Counted from the stretch's first letter, positions 18,481-27,867 are shown. The stretch is DNA of 52,857 nt from an uncultured Bacilli bacterium (GCA_934130045.1 CAKOXI010000008.1:1-52857), one strand, 5' to 3'. Notes: a model not told the origin generated them from the sequence alone. Numbers and translations: made by a program.

Positions 18481-18553
18481 AATAATCACCTATTTTATTA
18501 TGATTAAGTAATATTTTTTTATACAACTAATAAAATTATTTAGGAGGAATTTT

Positions 18554-18922
18554 ATGGAATATTTAAAAAATATAGCGAAATCTTTATTGTATACATTTTC
18601 TATAACGATTTTTAGTATATTCATAATTACTATACTTAATTATTTTAATATAATTAATGGTAAAATACTTAGTGTATTTATGATTTTAATTATAATTTCA
18701 GCTTTATTTGTTGGTGGATATTTAATTGGTAAGAATTCAAAACAAAATGGCTGGTTAGAAGGTATCAAATTAAGTTTAATAATTATAGCAATTTTAGCAT
18801 TATTTAATTATTTAGGTTTAAAAAAAGAATTTCATTTAACACAAATAATTTACTATTTAATTTTAACTATCGCTTGTACACTTGGTAGTATGGTGGGTAT
18901 TAATAAAAGAAAAATCAATTAA
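18554..18922 (+). CDS. TIGR04086 / YrzE-like four-helix membrane protein
   Basis: 122 residues with four membrane helices. The pattern ALFVGGYLIGKNSKQNGWLEG and GSMVGINKRK is typical of TIGR04086 proteins. In B. subtilis yrzE sits beside comN, spoVB and secDF, and here it lies 1.2 kb from spoVB, so this is conserved neighbourhood. Ribosome site TAGGAGGA. Function unknown. The 3' end overlaps the convergent DUF4186 gene by 8 bases. Confidence 0.78.
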   Translation: MEYLKNIAKSLLYTFSITIFSIFIITILNYFNIINGKILSVFMILIIISALFVGGYLIGKNSKQNGWLEGIKLSLIIIAILALFNYLGLKKEFHLTQIIYYLILTIACTLGSMVGINKRKIN

Positions 18923-19274
18923 CTTGTCTTTTTATCCACTCCATTATAATATTTACAATATATTTTTGTTCCTCTTTTGATAAATCTTTATTCATTTCAA
19001 TTCTATGCCATTTATATAAACATCCTCTACAACAAGTAGCAGTTGCATGTTGTGCCTTAAAAACTGGATGTCCTCTCATTGGTGTTTGCTTTCCATCATT
19101 TAATATCACTTTAGGTGATATTCTTTTTTTTATAAAATCATAAGCATGTTCTTCAATTAATTCTAACCCCTTATCTTTAATATATTTTTTATCATTATCA
19201 TTTAATTTAAAACTGCTTCTAAATTTTGACATTGCTAGTTTATTTAATAATTCATTTACTTTTTTATCATACAT
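18915..19274 (-). CDS. DUF4186 domain protein
   Basis: 119 residues, almost entirely the DUF4186 domain: LAMSKFRSSFKL, YIKDKGLELIEEHAYDF, DGKQTPMRGHPVFKAQHATAT, CCRGCLYKWH and YIVNIIMEWIKRQ. The conserved Cys/His set (CCRGC, HPVF, QHAT) suggests metal or cofactor binding, but no activity is established for the family. Probably soluble and cytoplasmic. Confidence 0.9.
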   Translation of the reverse strand: MYDKKVNELLNKLAMSKFRSSFKLNDNDKKYIKDKGLELIEEHAYDFIKKRISPKVILNDGKQTPMRGHPVFKAQHATATCCRGCLYKWHRIEMNKDLSKEEQKYIVNIIMEWIKRQVN

Positions 19275-19307
19275 AAAAATACCTCATTTACTATATAATA
19301 AATTTGT

Positions 19308-19565
19308 CTATTTTAAATATTTTAATTTATCGCCTAAATATCTTTTGTTTTTTTCATCAAGCTTAATCATTTGCACCATTATTTTTTCATTATTTTTAAT
19401 ATTATCACCGGTATAAACTAATAGTTTTGGATTAATACTTAATACGTATTTAGCAAGGTTTTCAAGTTCTTCTTTTCTTTTTTTCATTTGTTTATTATAT
19501 TTTTTACTCTCCTTAATCCAAATTATTATAACCGCTATGATAAACATTAAAATTATACCATACAT
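19308..19565 (-). CDS. small single-span membrane protein, unknown
   Basis: 85 residues: an N-terminal helix (GIILMFIIAVIIIWIKE) followed by a charged, Lys-rich cytoplasmic region. No family recognised. Same strand and 33 bases upstream of the DUF4186 gene, so it may be co-transcribed. Confidence 0.6.
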   Translation of the reverse strand: MYGIILMFIIAVIIIWIKESKKYNKQMKKRKEELENLAKYVLSINPKLLVYTGDNIKNNEKIMVQMIKLDEKNKRYLGDKLKYLK

Positions 19566-19650
19566 TATTTTTTCTTTCTTTTTTGTTCCTCACTATTTAT
19601 TTTTATCAATCCTTTTTCAATCAGTAATATAATCTATTTTCCCAAGTATA

Positions 19651-19680
19651 AAAAACAGTACACTTATATAAAATGCACTG
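19651..19680 (-). terminator. possible leftward terminator
   Basis: Leftward strand reads CAGTGCA...TGTACTG followed by T-run; stem of 7 bp with one mismatch and a long AT loop. Weak. Confidence 0.35.
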
Positions 19681-19786
19681 CTTAATTGACATTATAGCAC
19701 CTGTTTGTTTCAAAATCAACGGATATCCGAGAATAATTTTTACGGATTTACGTTAGAATATTAATGAAAGAAATAAGACGTGTATT

Positions 19787-19993
19787 TTGTTATTAAAAAA
19801 AATAATTAGTAAGAGAATATATGAACTATGCGATAAGAATAAAATTACTCCAAATTAATTAGCAAAACTATCTGCTGTTGCTTCATATACATTACAAGAT
19901 ATGCTATCATTAAAGGTTTCTAATTCAAGTTTTTATGCTTCAAAAAAAGATTTTTTGATAACGATTTGTTTTAAAAAAAATATAGAAGATTAA
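19787..19993 (+). pseudogene. XRE/Cro-type HTH regulator remnant with in-frame stop
   Basis: Frame starting near TTG 19787 gives LLLKKIISKRIYELCDKNK, ITPN, then a TAA at 19856-19858, then LAKLSAVASYTLQDMLSLK and about 25 further residues. RIYELC..KNITPN.LA.LS is the usual wording of short Firmicutes XRE proteins, and the residue lost to the stop is normally Lys (AAA to TAA, one change). No ATG is present in frame. It appears to be a decayed small regulator; the strong terminator directly downstream belonged to it. Confidence 0.7.
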
Positions 19994-19994
19994 A

Positions 19995-20030
19995 GACTAT
20001 TCAATTAATTATGAATAGTCCTTTTTTATT
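19995..20030 (+). terminator. intrinsic terminator after broken XRE gene
   Basis: GACTATTCA / TGAATAGTC 9-bp perfect stem followed by CTTTTTTATTTTT. Confidence 0.85.
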
Positions 20031-20088
20031 TTTACCAAAAATTTAAAGTAAAGTAACCTAATTATTCTACCTTAATAATGTAATTATT

Positions 20089-20574
20089 TTAATATCCTAA
20101 TTCGTCTAGTAATTTTTTTACTGTGTCTTTATTATCAGAATCTACATTTAAATATACAACTGTGTTGTCTATTCTTGAAACAACTTTGAATTTACCACCG
20201 GTTGATAAAGAATATTTAGAGTAATTTTTCATACTTACACTTGTTTCTCCTGATGCATTACCTTTTGAAGATTCAAAAATTGATTTGTTGTTATTGTAAA
20301 ACATTGTAGCATATTCAACGTCAGATAGTTCATAAAATTCAATTTTATAAGAATAATCACTAGGTGCTGCTACATAAACTTGTTTAACATAATCATATTG
20401 CGCGAATTGATTAGTTGCATCTGAAACAACAAACCCTTTCCCCTCCATCAATGTTTTGAATTCACTTGCTGTCATTGATTCTTTCTCTTTATTTAGAGAT
20501 GAAAATAGTGCAATCCCACCGACTACTAAAACTAAAATTATCCCTAAAACAATAAATAAAGTTTTCTTCTTCAT
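20089..20574 (-). CDS. membrane-anchored extracellular protein, unknown
   Basis: 161 residues from MKKKTLFIVLG, with GGAAGGAG upstream; a longer start is rejected. Residues 5-25 form a signal anchor (IVLGIILVLVVGGIALF), no lipobox Cys. The rest (about 135 residues) is an alpha/beta extracellular domain beginning MTASEFKTLMEGKGF. Internal wording (ELSDVEYATMFYNNNKSIFE) suggests a small fold found in Firmicutes lipoproteins of unknown role. No partner gene is evident. Confidence 0.65.
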   Translation of the reverse strand: MKKKTLFIVLGIILVLVVGGIALFSSLNKEKESMTASEFKTLMEGKGFVVSDATNQFAQYDYVKQVYVAAPSDYSYKIEFYELSDVEYATMFYNNNKSIFESSKGNASGETSVSMKNYSKYSLSTGGKFKVVSRIDNTVVYLNVDSDNKDTVKKLLDELGY

Positions 20575-20663
20575 AATAATTCTCCTTCCATTATAAATGG
20601 TACCATAAAAATTATTTTTTTCAAACATATTTTACGAAAAAAATGTAGAAATGTTAGTTCAAC

Positions 20664-20706
20664 CAAAAAAAACATACTATTCATCAACTAAAGTAGTATG
20701 TTTTTA
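20664..20706. terminator. intrinsic terminator, mainly leftward
   Basis: ACATACTA / TAGTATGT 8-bp perfect stem with T-runs on both strands, just downstream of the three-helix membrane protein gene. Confidence 0.8.
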
Positions 20707-20714
20707 TATAATTT

Positions 20715-21374
20715 TTAATATTTAAATATTTTAGATAATATAAAAAAGTAAAGAAAACCACCTATTGTTAATAATCCAAAGATAAATAATCCAAAAAGTG
20801 CACTTACAAAAATACCTAACAATAAACTTATAAGAATAATCATGATAGCATAAATTGATAAACTTGCTTTTATAAGCCACTTAAAATTATTTTTTGTAAA
20901 AGTGTTTGATATTGCATCATTCATACCACCTTTAATTGTACCAACAAATTCGTTTTTTATTTGTTCTGCCTCTTCTTTTGAATCTATCGTCACATCTTTA
21001 CCTTGCTGTTTTAATTCTTCTGCTATTTTATCTATATCCTTTTTTGCTTTAAGATATGTAAATATAGATACCAATATAAATATAATCCCCAAAAATATAT
21101 TTTTGAATAATAACAACATTAATAATCCACTTGTCAAAAATATCCCACACATTATTTTAATAAATGGTCTTGTTATTCTTGGATCATTTGTAGTATATGT
21201 AAATGTTTTTGAATAACCTTTATGATACATTGCATTATCTTTTTCATAATGTTGTATTTTTGTTGGTCTAATTGCACTACTGTGTACAAAACCATCTTCC
21301 GGGGTTGTTTCTATTGTTTCCATTTCTACATTATTTATAATTGTATTTTCTAATTTTTTAGTTTCTTTTTTCAT
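20715..21374 (-). CDS. multi-span membrane protein, unknown
   Basis: 219 residues from MKKETKKLENT; the ATG is preceded by GGAGTG, and an upstream GTG is rejected. The first 75 residues are polar and cytoplasmic. Helices follow near 85-120 (two, MCGIFLTSGLLMLLLF and IFLGIIFILVSIFTYLK), then a charged linker, then two C-terminal helices (ASLSIYAIMIILISLLLG and ALFGLFIFGLLTIGGFLYFF). No family recognised. Confidence 0.6.
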   Translation of the reverse strand: MKKETKKLENTIINNVEMETIETTPEDGFVHSSAIRPTKIQHYEKDNAMYHKGYSKTFTYTTNDPRITRPFIKIMCGIFLTSGLLMLLLFKNIFLGIIFILVSIFTYLKAKKDIDKIAEELKQQGKDVTIDSKEEAEQIKNEFVGTIKGGMNDAISNTFTKNNFKWLIKASLSIYAIMIILISLLLGIFVSALFGLFIFGLLTIGGFLYFFILSKIFKY

Positions 21375-21399
21375 TACTATCACTCCACATATAATAATT

Positions 21400-21658
21400 T
21401 TAATTTGTTAAAGGATATATTTTAGTAACAACATAACCTTTAACTTGATAACTAGGAAATGTATCATATTCTGACTCAATATATTTTGCCTTTATTATCT
21501 TTCAACTTTCCTTGATAGATCTAATATCTTTTTCTAATTTCTCATAATTTAAATCATATTGCTTAAAATTCGATTCTTTAAATTTATTAAAACCTAAAAT
21601 TATCACTATTAGTCAATAATCACTGAAATAATAATTATAACTATATTTTCTTTTTCAT
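21400..21658 (-). pseudogene. remnant of a small membrane-anchored protein
   Basis: Read leftwards from ATG 21658 the frame encodes MKKKI then stops. Other frames continue a plausible hydrophobic anchor (IVIIIISVII) and a soluble part: GFNKFKESNFKQYDLNYEK, KLEKDIRSIKES, a TGA, then KIIKAKYIESEYDTF and GYVVTKIYPLTN. At least two frame changes and one stop are needed to read it through. Original family unknown. Confidence 0.5.
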
Positions 21659-21753
21659 TTTATTTCTCAGCCTATTATAAATTATAATACAAAAATAATT
21701 TTTTTTCTATAATTTACCCCAAAAAATATAGAAATGTCAGTTCAACAAAAAAA

Positions 21754-22007
21754 TCAATTTCTTATATTGTCTCTTTTACGTCTCTTTTTATGTTTTGTTT
21801 CTTTCAATAACATATATGGATCTGCTTTTAAAACATTAGCTATGTTTTCTAATGTATCTATTGGAATATTTCCGTTTTCATTTTCTATGTCGCTTATATA
21901 TCTAGCACTCAAATCTGTTTTTCTGCCGAATTTTCTTGTGTATATTTCATCTTGAATCTATAATATTTAATATTTTCACTTAATATTTTTCTAATATTAT
22001 TTTTCAT
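21754..22007 (-). pseudogene. XRE-family transcriptional regulator, frameshifted
   Basis: From ATG 22007 the frame gives MKNNIRKILSENIKYYRFK, MKYTQENSAEK and then shifts at an A5 run (about 21924-21928). In the next frame TDLSARYISDIENENGN, IPIDTLENIANVL and KADPYMLLKETKHK follow to a stop at 21754. Adding one A restores an 84-residue helix-turn-helix protein of normal XRE length. The lesion is a single-base loss in a homopolymer, so a real mutation and a sequencing error are both possible. Confidence 0.78.
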
Positions 22008-22017
22008 AACTAACACC

Positions 22018-22063
22018 ACCACTTCTAGTTTATATTTTAAGTAAAATATAAACACGAGGTGGT
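22018..22063. repeat. long imperfect hairpin overlapping the ribosome site of the broken XRE gene
   Basis: Inner arms GTTTATATTTT / AAAATATAAAC (11 bp, loop AAGT) and outer arms ACCACTTC / GAGGTGGT (8 bp with one wobble) are separated by a 2x2 internal loop. On the leftward strand the outer arm contains the GTGGTGG that serves as ribosome site for the XRE frame, so the hairpin would hide it. On the rightward strand a fragment of 34 codons without a start follows (22058-22162), unidentified. Confidence 0.65.
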
Positions 22064-22231
22064 ATCGCCGAATTAAAATTATGGAAACCAAATATCAGTT
22101 TAATGCCTGGTTTTCAAATTAATATGTGGATGTTTCATAGCCAAAAATATATTTATTATTAACATCATTGCAAAATCATAATTTAAATCACCTTAAATAA
22201 ATAGGATATCTATATATTCTAGTTATGGCAT

Positions 22232-22259
22232 AAAAAAAGAACTGCCATTTAATCAGTTC
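22232..22259 (-). terminator. intrinsic terminator of the four-helix membrane protein gene
   Basis: GAACTG / CAGTTC perfect stem followed by T7 on the leftward strand. Confidence 0.85.
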
Positions 22260-22292
22260 AAATTTTAATAAATACTATTTTTATTATCAATA

Positions 22293-22721
22293 TTATTTTG
22301 TCTTTTGTATTGATTCAACTTGTTTTTTTAATTTATTATACTTAATAATTGCATAAATCAATAATCCAAAAATTATAAAACAATAAATTAATAATACAAA
22401 TTTATTAATATTTTCCGGAAATATAGCATATGTCTTTACATTACCATTAATTACTACAGTATATCGTGCGATTAAAAATAAGCAAATAACAAGAATCCAA
22501 CCAACCGCTTTATTAATGGTTAATTTCCCTAGTAAATAGATGTCAAAAATAGGAATTAAGGACATAACAGTAAATTTGCCATAAATTAATTTATTAAATT
22601 TATTTAAAAAATTTACTTTTAATAGATAAATAATAGCTCCACCTATTAATATACAACTCACATAAATAATAAAAAGTATAACTGCTAAAATAAAATCCTT
22701 TAGTTCAATCGTATAAAACAT
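22293..22721 (-). CDS. integral membrane protein, unknown
   Basis: 142 residues with four hydrophobic helices separated by short charged loops (VILFIIYVSCILIGGAIIY; MSLIPIFDIYLLGKL; WILVICLFLIARYTVV; FVLLIYCFIIFGLLIYAII). No conserved motif recognised. Ribosome site AGGAG. Lies downstream of tRNA-Arg on the same strand and is closed by a strong terminator. Confidence 0.65.
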   Translation of the reverse strand: MFYTIELKDFILAVILFIIYVSCILIGGAIIYLLKVNFLNKFNKLIYGKFTVMSLIPIFDIYLLGKLTINKAVGWILVICLFLIARYTVVINGNVKTYAIFPENINKFVLLIYCFIIFGLLIYAIIKYNKLKKQVESIQKTK

Positions 22722-22791
22722 TTCTAATAATTCTCCTATTTTTAATTAAAGTTTATAATAAAAGACTTATAAAAAGTTCTCTATATTCATA

Positions 22792-22868
22792 TGGCGTCCC
22801 CGATTGGAATCGAACCAACGACCTAGTGCTTAGGAGGCACTCGCTCTATCCTACTGAGCTACGAGGAC
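22792..22868 (-). tRNA. tRNA-Arg (anticodon CCU)
   Basis: A full cloverleaf reads leftwards: acceptor GTCCTCG / CGGGGAC, D-arm GCTC AGTAGGATA GAGC, anticodon stem AGTGC / GCACT with loop CTCCTAA (CCU reads AGG), T-arm with GGTTCGATTCC, and an encoded CCA end. 77 bases including CCA. Confidence 0.97.
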
Positions 22869-22881
22869 AAATAGATAAATT

Positions 22882-23391
22882 TTATCTAATAAAATTTATC
22901 AAAAATAGTATATATATATTTGTAACATATTTCCACTTAAATTTCATTAAATATTTTCTAGAAAATTCATAAATTGCTACAAATTTATCGACAAAACTAA
23001 CTATCCAGCTTTCCATATATTTGGGAATTGAAAAGCCAAGCGGAAACATATGACACTTTATAATATCTTTTTCTTTTTCAGTAAGTATATATTTTAAAGA
23101 AGAATTTAATAATGCAATTTTAGAATGTTTAAATGTTGATATAAATCTTTCTTTTTTGGTTCTGTTATTATCACTAAGAAAAAAATCATGCAATAACCCA
23201 GCACGTGCTGTTTGTCTATAATCTAACTTTAAAAATTTAGATATTTTATATGAATAATATGAAACTAACATAGAATGTTCATATCTATTTCCACCATGAT
23301 GTTCAATCTCTTTAAGTTTTAAAAATTCCTCATCTTTATATATATCACATACAATATTTATATATTGTATATCTTTTTTTAATCTTTCCAT
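22882..23391 (-). CDS. HD-domain phosphohydrolase
   Basis: 169 residues from MERLKKDIQ, with AGGTG 8 bases upstream; an upstream ATG five codons earlier is less well placed. His/Asp metal-binding pattern: H near RYEHSMLVSYYSYK, the HD pair in AGLLHDFFLSD, and IIKCHMFPLG as the next His. Close to small Firmicutes HD proteins of unknown substrate. The gene ends 13 bases before the tRNA-Arg and may share its transcript. Confidence 0.85.
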   Translation of the reverse strand: MERLKKDIQYINIVCDIYKDEEFLKLKEIEHHGGNRYEHSMLVSYYSYKISKFLKLDYRQTARAGLLHDFFLSDNNRTKKERFISTFKHSKIALLNSSLKYILTEKEKDIIKCHMFPLGFSIPKYMESWIVSFVDKFVAIYEFSRKYLMKFKWKYVTNIYILFLINFIR

Positions 23392-23580
23392 CAAACTGCA
23401 CCTCATACTAATACATTATATCATAATTTATAATTATTGAATCTTTTTTTATAACAAAATTAAAAATAAAATTTGTTGTTATTTTAAAATGATTGTTATA
23501 TTTTTTCATATTATTTACCTGTTATAATCTACTTTTATTAATAACTTAATAATATTGTAACACAAAATAAATATAAACAA

Positions 23581-23606
23581 AATAAAAAGAGAAAAAATTC
23601 TCTTTA
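23581..23606 (-). terminator. intrinsic terminator after ABC transporter gene
   Basis: AAAGAGAA / TTCTCTTT stem with T-run on the leftward strand, overlapping the stop codon. Confidence 0.75.
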
Positions 23607-25913
23607 TTCACTTCTTAAAGATTCAACCGGATCTTTACGACTTGCAACTCTTGCTGGGATGGCACCACCAATAACCGTTAATAACACACTTATTACAATA
23701 AGTAAAATCGCATGAACTGGATTTAATTGGGCAACATCTTTTAAATCAGTTAAATTTCTAATAATTATATTTGCAGGTATTACTAGAATTCTTGCTATTA
23801 TAATTCCAAGTGTTCCAGAGCAAATTCCGATTATAAATGTTTCAGCATTAAATACTCTCCTTATGTCTTTCTTTCTAGCACCTAAAGCCCTCAAAACACC
23901 AATTTCTTTAGTTCGCTCTAACACTGAAATATAAGTAATTATTCCAATCATAATAGATGAAACTATTAGTGATATAGAAGAAAATGCGATTAAAACAACT
24001 GTAATTGCTGACATAATACTACCAGATAATGAAGAAATCATTTGCCCCATATCGGTATATATTATTTTTTCCTCATCACTTTTAGATTCATTATATTTAT
24101 CTAGATAAGAAATTATTTCATCTTTCGAATCAAAATCTTTAGGATAGATACTAATTGCTAGTGGAATTATATCAGCTCCTAAGTAAGATAACATATTTCT
24201 TTTTTCACTTTCAGCATCATCGCCTGTAAATTTGCTACCAGTTAAAACATTATAATCTACATCGCTTTGTTTTTTTACAATATCAGAATCTTTATTTTTT
24301 TCAATAACATAATTAACTAAATCCTCAGTATAACCTAAACCATATCCGGACGCAACCAACATATTTCCTTCACGTCCACGACCAATACCAACAATTTTTA
24401 GTGTTTCAGAATTTTCACTATTATATAATTCTTCATAATTAGTATTTAAAGTATAAAAATCACCAACTTGTTTATAGTAGTCATTATTTAAAACTAATTT
24501 CAATTCTTTATTTAAAATATCATCAAATTTTATTTTTTCTTCACTAGCATCTAAATTAAAATAAGATAAAATATCTGTGGAAATTCTATTTTTACTATCA
24601 ATCACTAAAATAATTTCATTTTTATTTTCTGGTATTCTTCCAGCTAATATATCATAATTATCTTCTATAACACCATTAGTAGAAGATTCATCTAATTTTC
24701 TTGGAATAGATACAAATACTCCCATATTTGTTGGCACTTGCATATATGTGCCATTTACATTTCCAATAACATTTAAAGCTGTAGCTCTTGTATATGATAT
24801 TCCTGATATTAGATTATTATCTATCTTTTCTATATAATCAATATAATCTTTATCAAATAAATTGGTATGCATAAATGTTTCTGTTGCAGGTTTTGTAGGG
24901 TATACATACTCTTCACTCGAATAAGAGTCTAAATCACTAGTTGTATCATTATTTATTTCAGCCATCTTTTCTTCAGTTAGTTCCATGGATTGCTCAGAAA
25001 TAATAATTGGTAATGACGATAAGGTATTTCTTTCAAATTTGTCTATTTGAATATCAAAACCATTCGATAAAGCTAAAATTAACGCAATACCAATTATACC
25101 TATACTAGAAGCAAAAGCAGTTAATAAAGTTCTACCTTTCTTTGTTTTAATATTATTAAAAGATAAATTTAGGGCAGTTCTAAAATTCATTGCTGTTTTT
25201 TTAATATTAAATTTTTTATTATTTTTTTCTTCTTCCTTAATTGGATTAGAATCACTTATAAGTTCACCATCTTTAAGTTCAATTACTCTTGTTGCATAAT
25301 TTTTAGCTAACTCTGGATTATGAGTAACCATAATAACTAATTTATCTTTAGCAATTTCTGAAATTAATTCCATAATCTGAACACTTGTTTTAGAATCGAG
25401 TGCTCCAGTTGGCTCATCTGCTAATATAATATCTGGATCATTTGCTAGAGCACGAGCAATCGCAACTCTTTGCATTTGACCTCCGGATAATTGATTTGGC
25501 TTTTTATGGGCATGTTCCTTTAAACCTACTCTATCTAGTACTTCAAGTGCTTTTTTTCTTCTTTTTTTAGCGCTAACTCCACTTAAAGTCATACCCATTT
25601 CAACATTTTCTAATACCGTAATATGTGAAATTAAATTATAACTTTGAAAAATAAATCCTATACAATTATTTCTATAAGCATCCCATTCAGTATCTTTAAA
25701 TTTTTTGGTTGACTTATTATTTATAACTAAATCACCATCATCGTAGCGATCTAACCCACCAATAATATTTAAAAGAGTTGTTTTACCACTACCACTTGGT
25801 CCTAAAATAGCTACAAATTCATTTTTACGAAAATCTAGACTCACACCTTTTAATGCATGTTGTATAAATGTACCAGTTGTATAACTTTTTTTTACATTTT
25901 TTATTTGCAACAT
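23604..25913 (-). CDS. fused ABC transporter, ATPase plus FtsX-type permease (MacB-like)
   Basis: 769 residues. The ATPase half (1-225) has Walker A GPSGSGKTT, Q-loop FQSYNLI, signature LSGGQMQRVAIARAL, Walker B ILADEPTGALD and the H-loop MVTHNPE, matching the LolD/MacB/FtsE group. A first membrane helix near 265-285 (IGIIGIALILALSNG) is followed by a 300-residue extracellular domain and three C-terminal helices with the FtsX signature (TKEIGVLRALGARKKDIRRVF; TVIGGAIPARVASRKDPVE). Such proteins work as dimers in antimicrobial-peptide resistance, lipoprotein or peptide handling. Substrate unknown; no two-component genes adjoin it. Confidence 0.93.
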   Translation of the reverse strand: MLQIKNVKKSYTTGTFIQHALKGVSLDFRKNEFVAILGPSGSGKTTLLNIIGGLDRYDDGDLVINNKSTKKFKDTEWDAYRNNCIGFIFQSYNLISHITVLENVEMGMTLSGVSAKKRRKKALEVLDRVGLKEHAHKKPNQLSGGQMQRVAIARALANDPDIILADEPTGALDSKTSVQIMELISEIAKDKLVIMVTHNPELAKNYATRVIELKDGELISDSNPIKEEEKNNKKFNIKKTAMNFRTALNLSFNNIKTKKGRTLLTAFASSIGIIGIALILALSNGFDIQIDKFERNTLSSLPIIISEQSMELTEEKMAEINNDTTSDLDSYSSEEYVYPTKPATETFMHTNLFDKDYIDYIEKIDNNLISGISYTRATALNVIGNVNGTYMQVPTNMGVFVSIPRKLDESSTNGVIEDNYDILAGRIPENKNEIILVIDSKNRISTDILSYFNLDASEEKIKFDDILNKELKLVLNNDYYKQVGDFYTLNTNYEELYNSENSETLKIVGIGRGREGNMLVASGYGLGYTEDLVNYVIEKNKDSDIVKKQSDVDYNVLTGSKFTGDDAESEKRNMLSYLGADIIPLAISIYPKDFDSKDEIISYLDKYNESKSDEEKIIYTDMGQMISSLSGSIMSAITVVLIAFSSISLIVSSIMIGIITYISVLERTKEIGVLRALGARKKDIRRVFNAETFIIGICSGTLGIIIARILVIPANIIIRNLTDLKDVAQLNPVHAILLIVISVLLTVIGGAIPARVASRKDPVESLRSE

Positions 25914-25991
25914 AATATTCCTCCTATTAATTTTATTACTTCTAATTATAATTATATATAAAAAATAATTTATTTCCTTTTTTATAAGAAA

Positions 25992-26019
25992 ATTATATCA
26001 TTTAGGTAAAATATGTCAA
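25992..26019 (-). promoter_or_regulatory. promoter of the fused ABC transporter gene
   Basis: Consensus TTGACA (26014-26019) and TATAAT (25992-25997), spacer 16. Start codon is 79 bases downstream. Confidence 0.85.
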
Positions 26020-26467
26020 TTAAATAATAAAGATTACATAATTTAACATATTCAAAAGTACAAATATAATTTTATACTAAAAAACCATAATCTATTAAAC
26101 GATAGAAAATGGAATTTATCCTATTTAATATTTATAAAATTTATTATTTCTTTATTGTTATTATAGGACAAACATGATAAATATTTTCACAAGCAGGATT
26201 GCTATAACACATCATAATCTACAAGCATATATGCTATTTGTAGAATTGTAAAGTGTAAAATAGTTTGTAGATAAAAATACAAAAAGAAAGACTTGATAAA
26301 ATGTATTGAACAAAAAATAAAAAAGTTTTTTCATATGACTATGGTATCAAAAAAAACATAGCAAAATAATTAAAAGCTTAATAATTGCCTATTTATGTAT
26401 ATTTATTAATATATTTGGAGATATTTAAAACTAATTAATACTTAAATTATAAATTTTCTCTTAAATT
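26020..26467. other. intergenic stretch without recognisable gene
   Basis: No frame on either strand reads as a protein for more than about 25 codons. The only structure is a palindrome at 26219-26243 (CTACAA, perfect inner GCATATATGC, then TTGTAG), with TTTGTAGA repeated shortly after. Probably decayed sequence between the ABC gene and the broken flippase gene. Confidence 0.5.
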
Positions 26468-27674
26468 TCAAGTATTCGTCCTTTCACTTAACTTTTTCTC
26501 AATAAAACCATTATTACTAATTTTATAATATTTATAAAACAAACAATTTATTGTAATAAAAGAATATACAGATGATAAAAGCATACCAATTGATGTACAA
26601 AATGGAAATTTAACAAATGAAAAAGCTGATCTTACAATGGATGACATTAACTCATTAATAGTAGTTTTCACTGCCGACCATTCAATTTGTAAATAAGATA
26701 TCTTTAAGTCGTATAATGGTGATATTAAGAAAACTATGACATCAAATAATAAATATAATATAGTTAAAAAATAATTTATTTTATAAAACCAACATAGTGT
26801 TATAAACAATAAAAAAATAGAACTTAATAATATTGTAACCAATTTATATGCATTTTTTCTATGTTCCTTATAATTAAAATTACCTTTGCTTATATCTATT
26901 TGTGCAACTATAGTTATAGCATTAAAGGTATCCCACTGTGTATCTGTTATTAATGTTGCAAATGTTAGTGCTGCTACATATTTTTGGCCAAATTCGAATG
27001 TATTACTAAAACCAAGTAAATAAACAATTAATAAGAATATATTGCTAGATAATTCTACAGAATTATATTTTATACAATTTAAAATATTAAGACTAAATTT
27101 AAATTTATGATTCTTAAATGTTTTAAAAAATATAAAACCTACAAAAACACTTAAAAAAAATAGAGTTACAATAATTATTAAGAGTTGATTTTTTGTAATT
27201 AATGATATAAAAACTAATATAAATAGTGATATGCAGTTAAATATAAAAGAATATTTATTTGCTAAAGCATTTTCTTCTTCATAATATAATTTATCGAGTA
27301 TAAACATTAAAATAGTTTGTAGGAATATTTCTATTACTGAATAAATTGTAAATAATTTATAAATTTTTATATCCATACTCATAAAGCTAATATAAAATTC
27401 TATATTAACCAATATAAAATATAATTATAGAAACTATTACTCCTACAAAAATACCTGACATAACCGCATTTTCATTTTTATCTTTTTCTTTGCTTATATT
27501 TGCTCCAGTTGAAAATACTGATCTTAGAATATAACTAATAAATTGTATTGGATATGTAAGTGTAAAAATATTTATTAAGTTTTTATCAATTATAATACTT
27601 AATAAAAACCATGAGATTATTGGTATAAAAGAAAGGCAAGCTAAATCTAAACTAATTTTTAATAATCTTTTCAT
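26468..27674 (-). pseudogene. MATE-type flippase/transporter split by a frameshift
   Basis: The first 89 residues (MKRLLKISLDLACLSFIPI...) end at a TAA at 27405. The same protein continues in the next frame at 27412 (VNIEFYISFMSMDIKIYK) for about 313 more residues down to 26468. Together they make about 400 residues with some 11 membrane helices and motifs TGANISKEKDKNENAVMSG, ALTFATLITDTQWDTFNAI and FNYKEHRKNAYKL of a MATE/polysaccharide-flippase-like family. The second half has only a TTG and no ribosome site, so it is not an independent gene. One inserted base explains the split. Confidence 0.8.
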
Positions 27675-27867
27675 TTATAATATAAAACTTTCAACAAATC
27701 TTACTAAAACCATAATCTAACCTTCCTCTACCATAAGGTAGTATAACATATTAAAACGATATTTACAAACTAAATCAAATTTGAGTTTTGTTTTTTTACA
27801 ATATTTTTACTAGCTTCATCTAAACTTCTAGCAATATTAGAAATTGGAATGCTTATACCTTTAAAAT

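Noticed and set aside
22056..22162. GAGGTGGTATCGCCG on the right strand as a second T-box, and the 34-codon frame after it
   Set aside because: No Stem I, specifier, terminator or downstream amino-acid gene; the resemblance to GGTGGTACCGCG is partial and half of it belongs to the hairpin. The frame has no start and no recognisable family.
27405..27412. Programmed frameshift in the MATE-type gene
   Set aside because: No slippery heptamer or downstream structure is visible at the junction, and no reason for recoding in this family; a plain indel is simpler.
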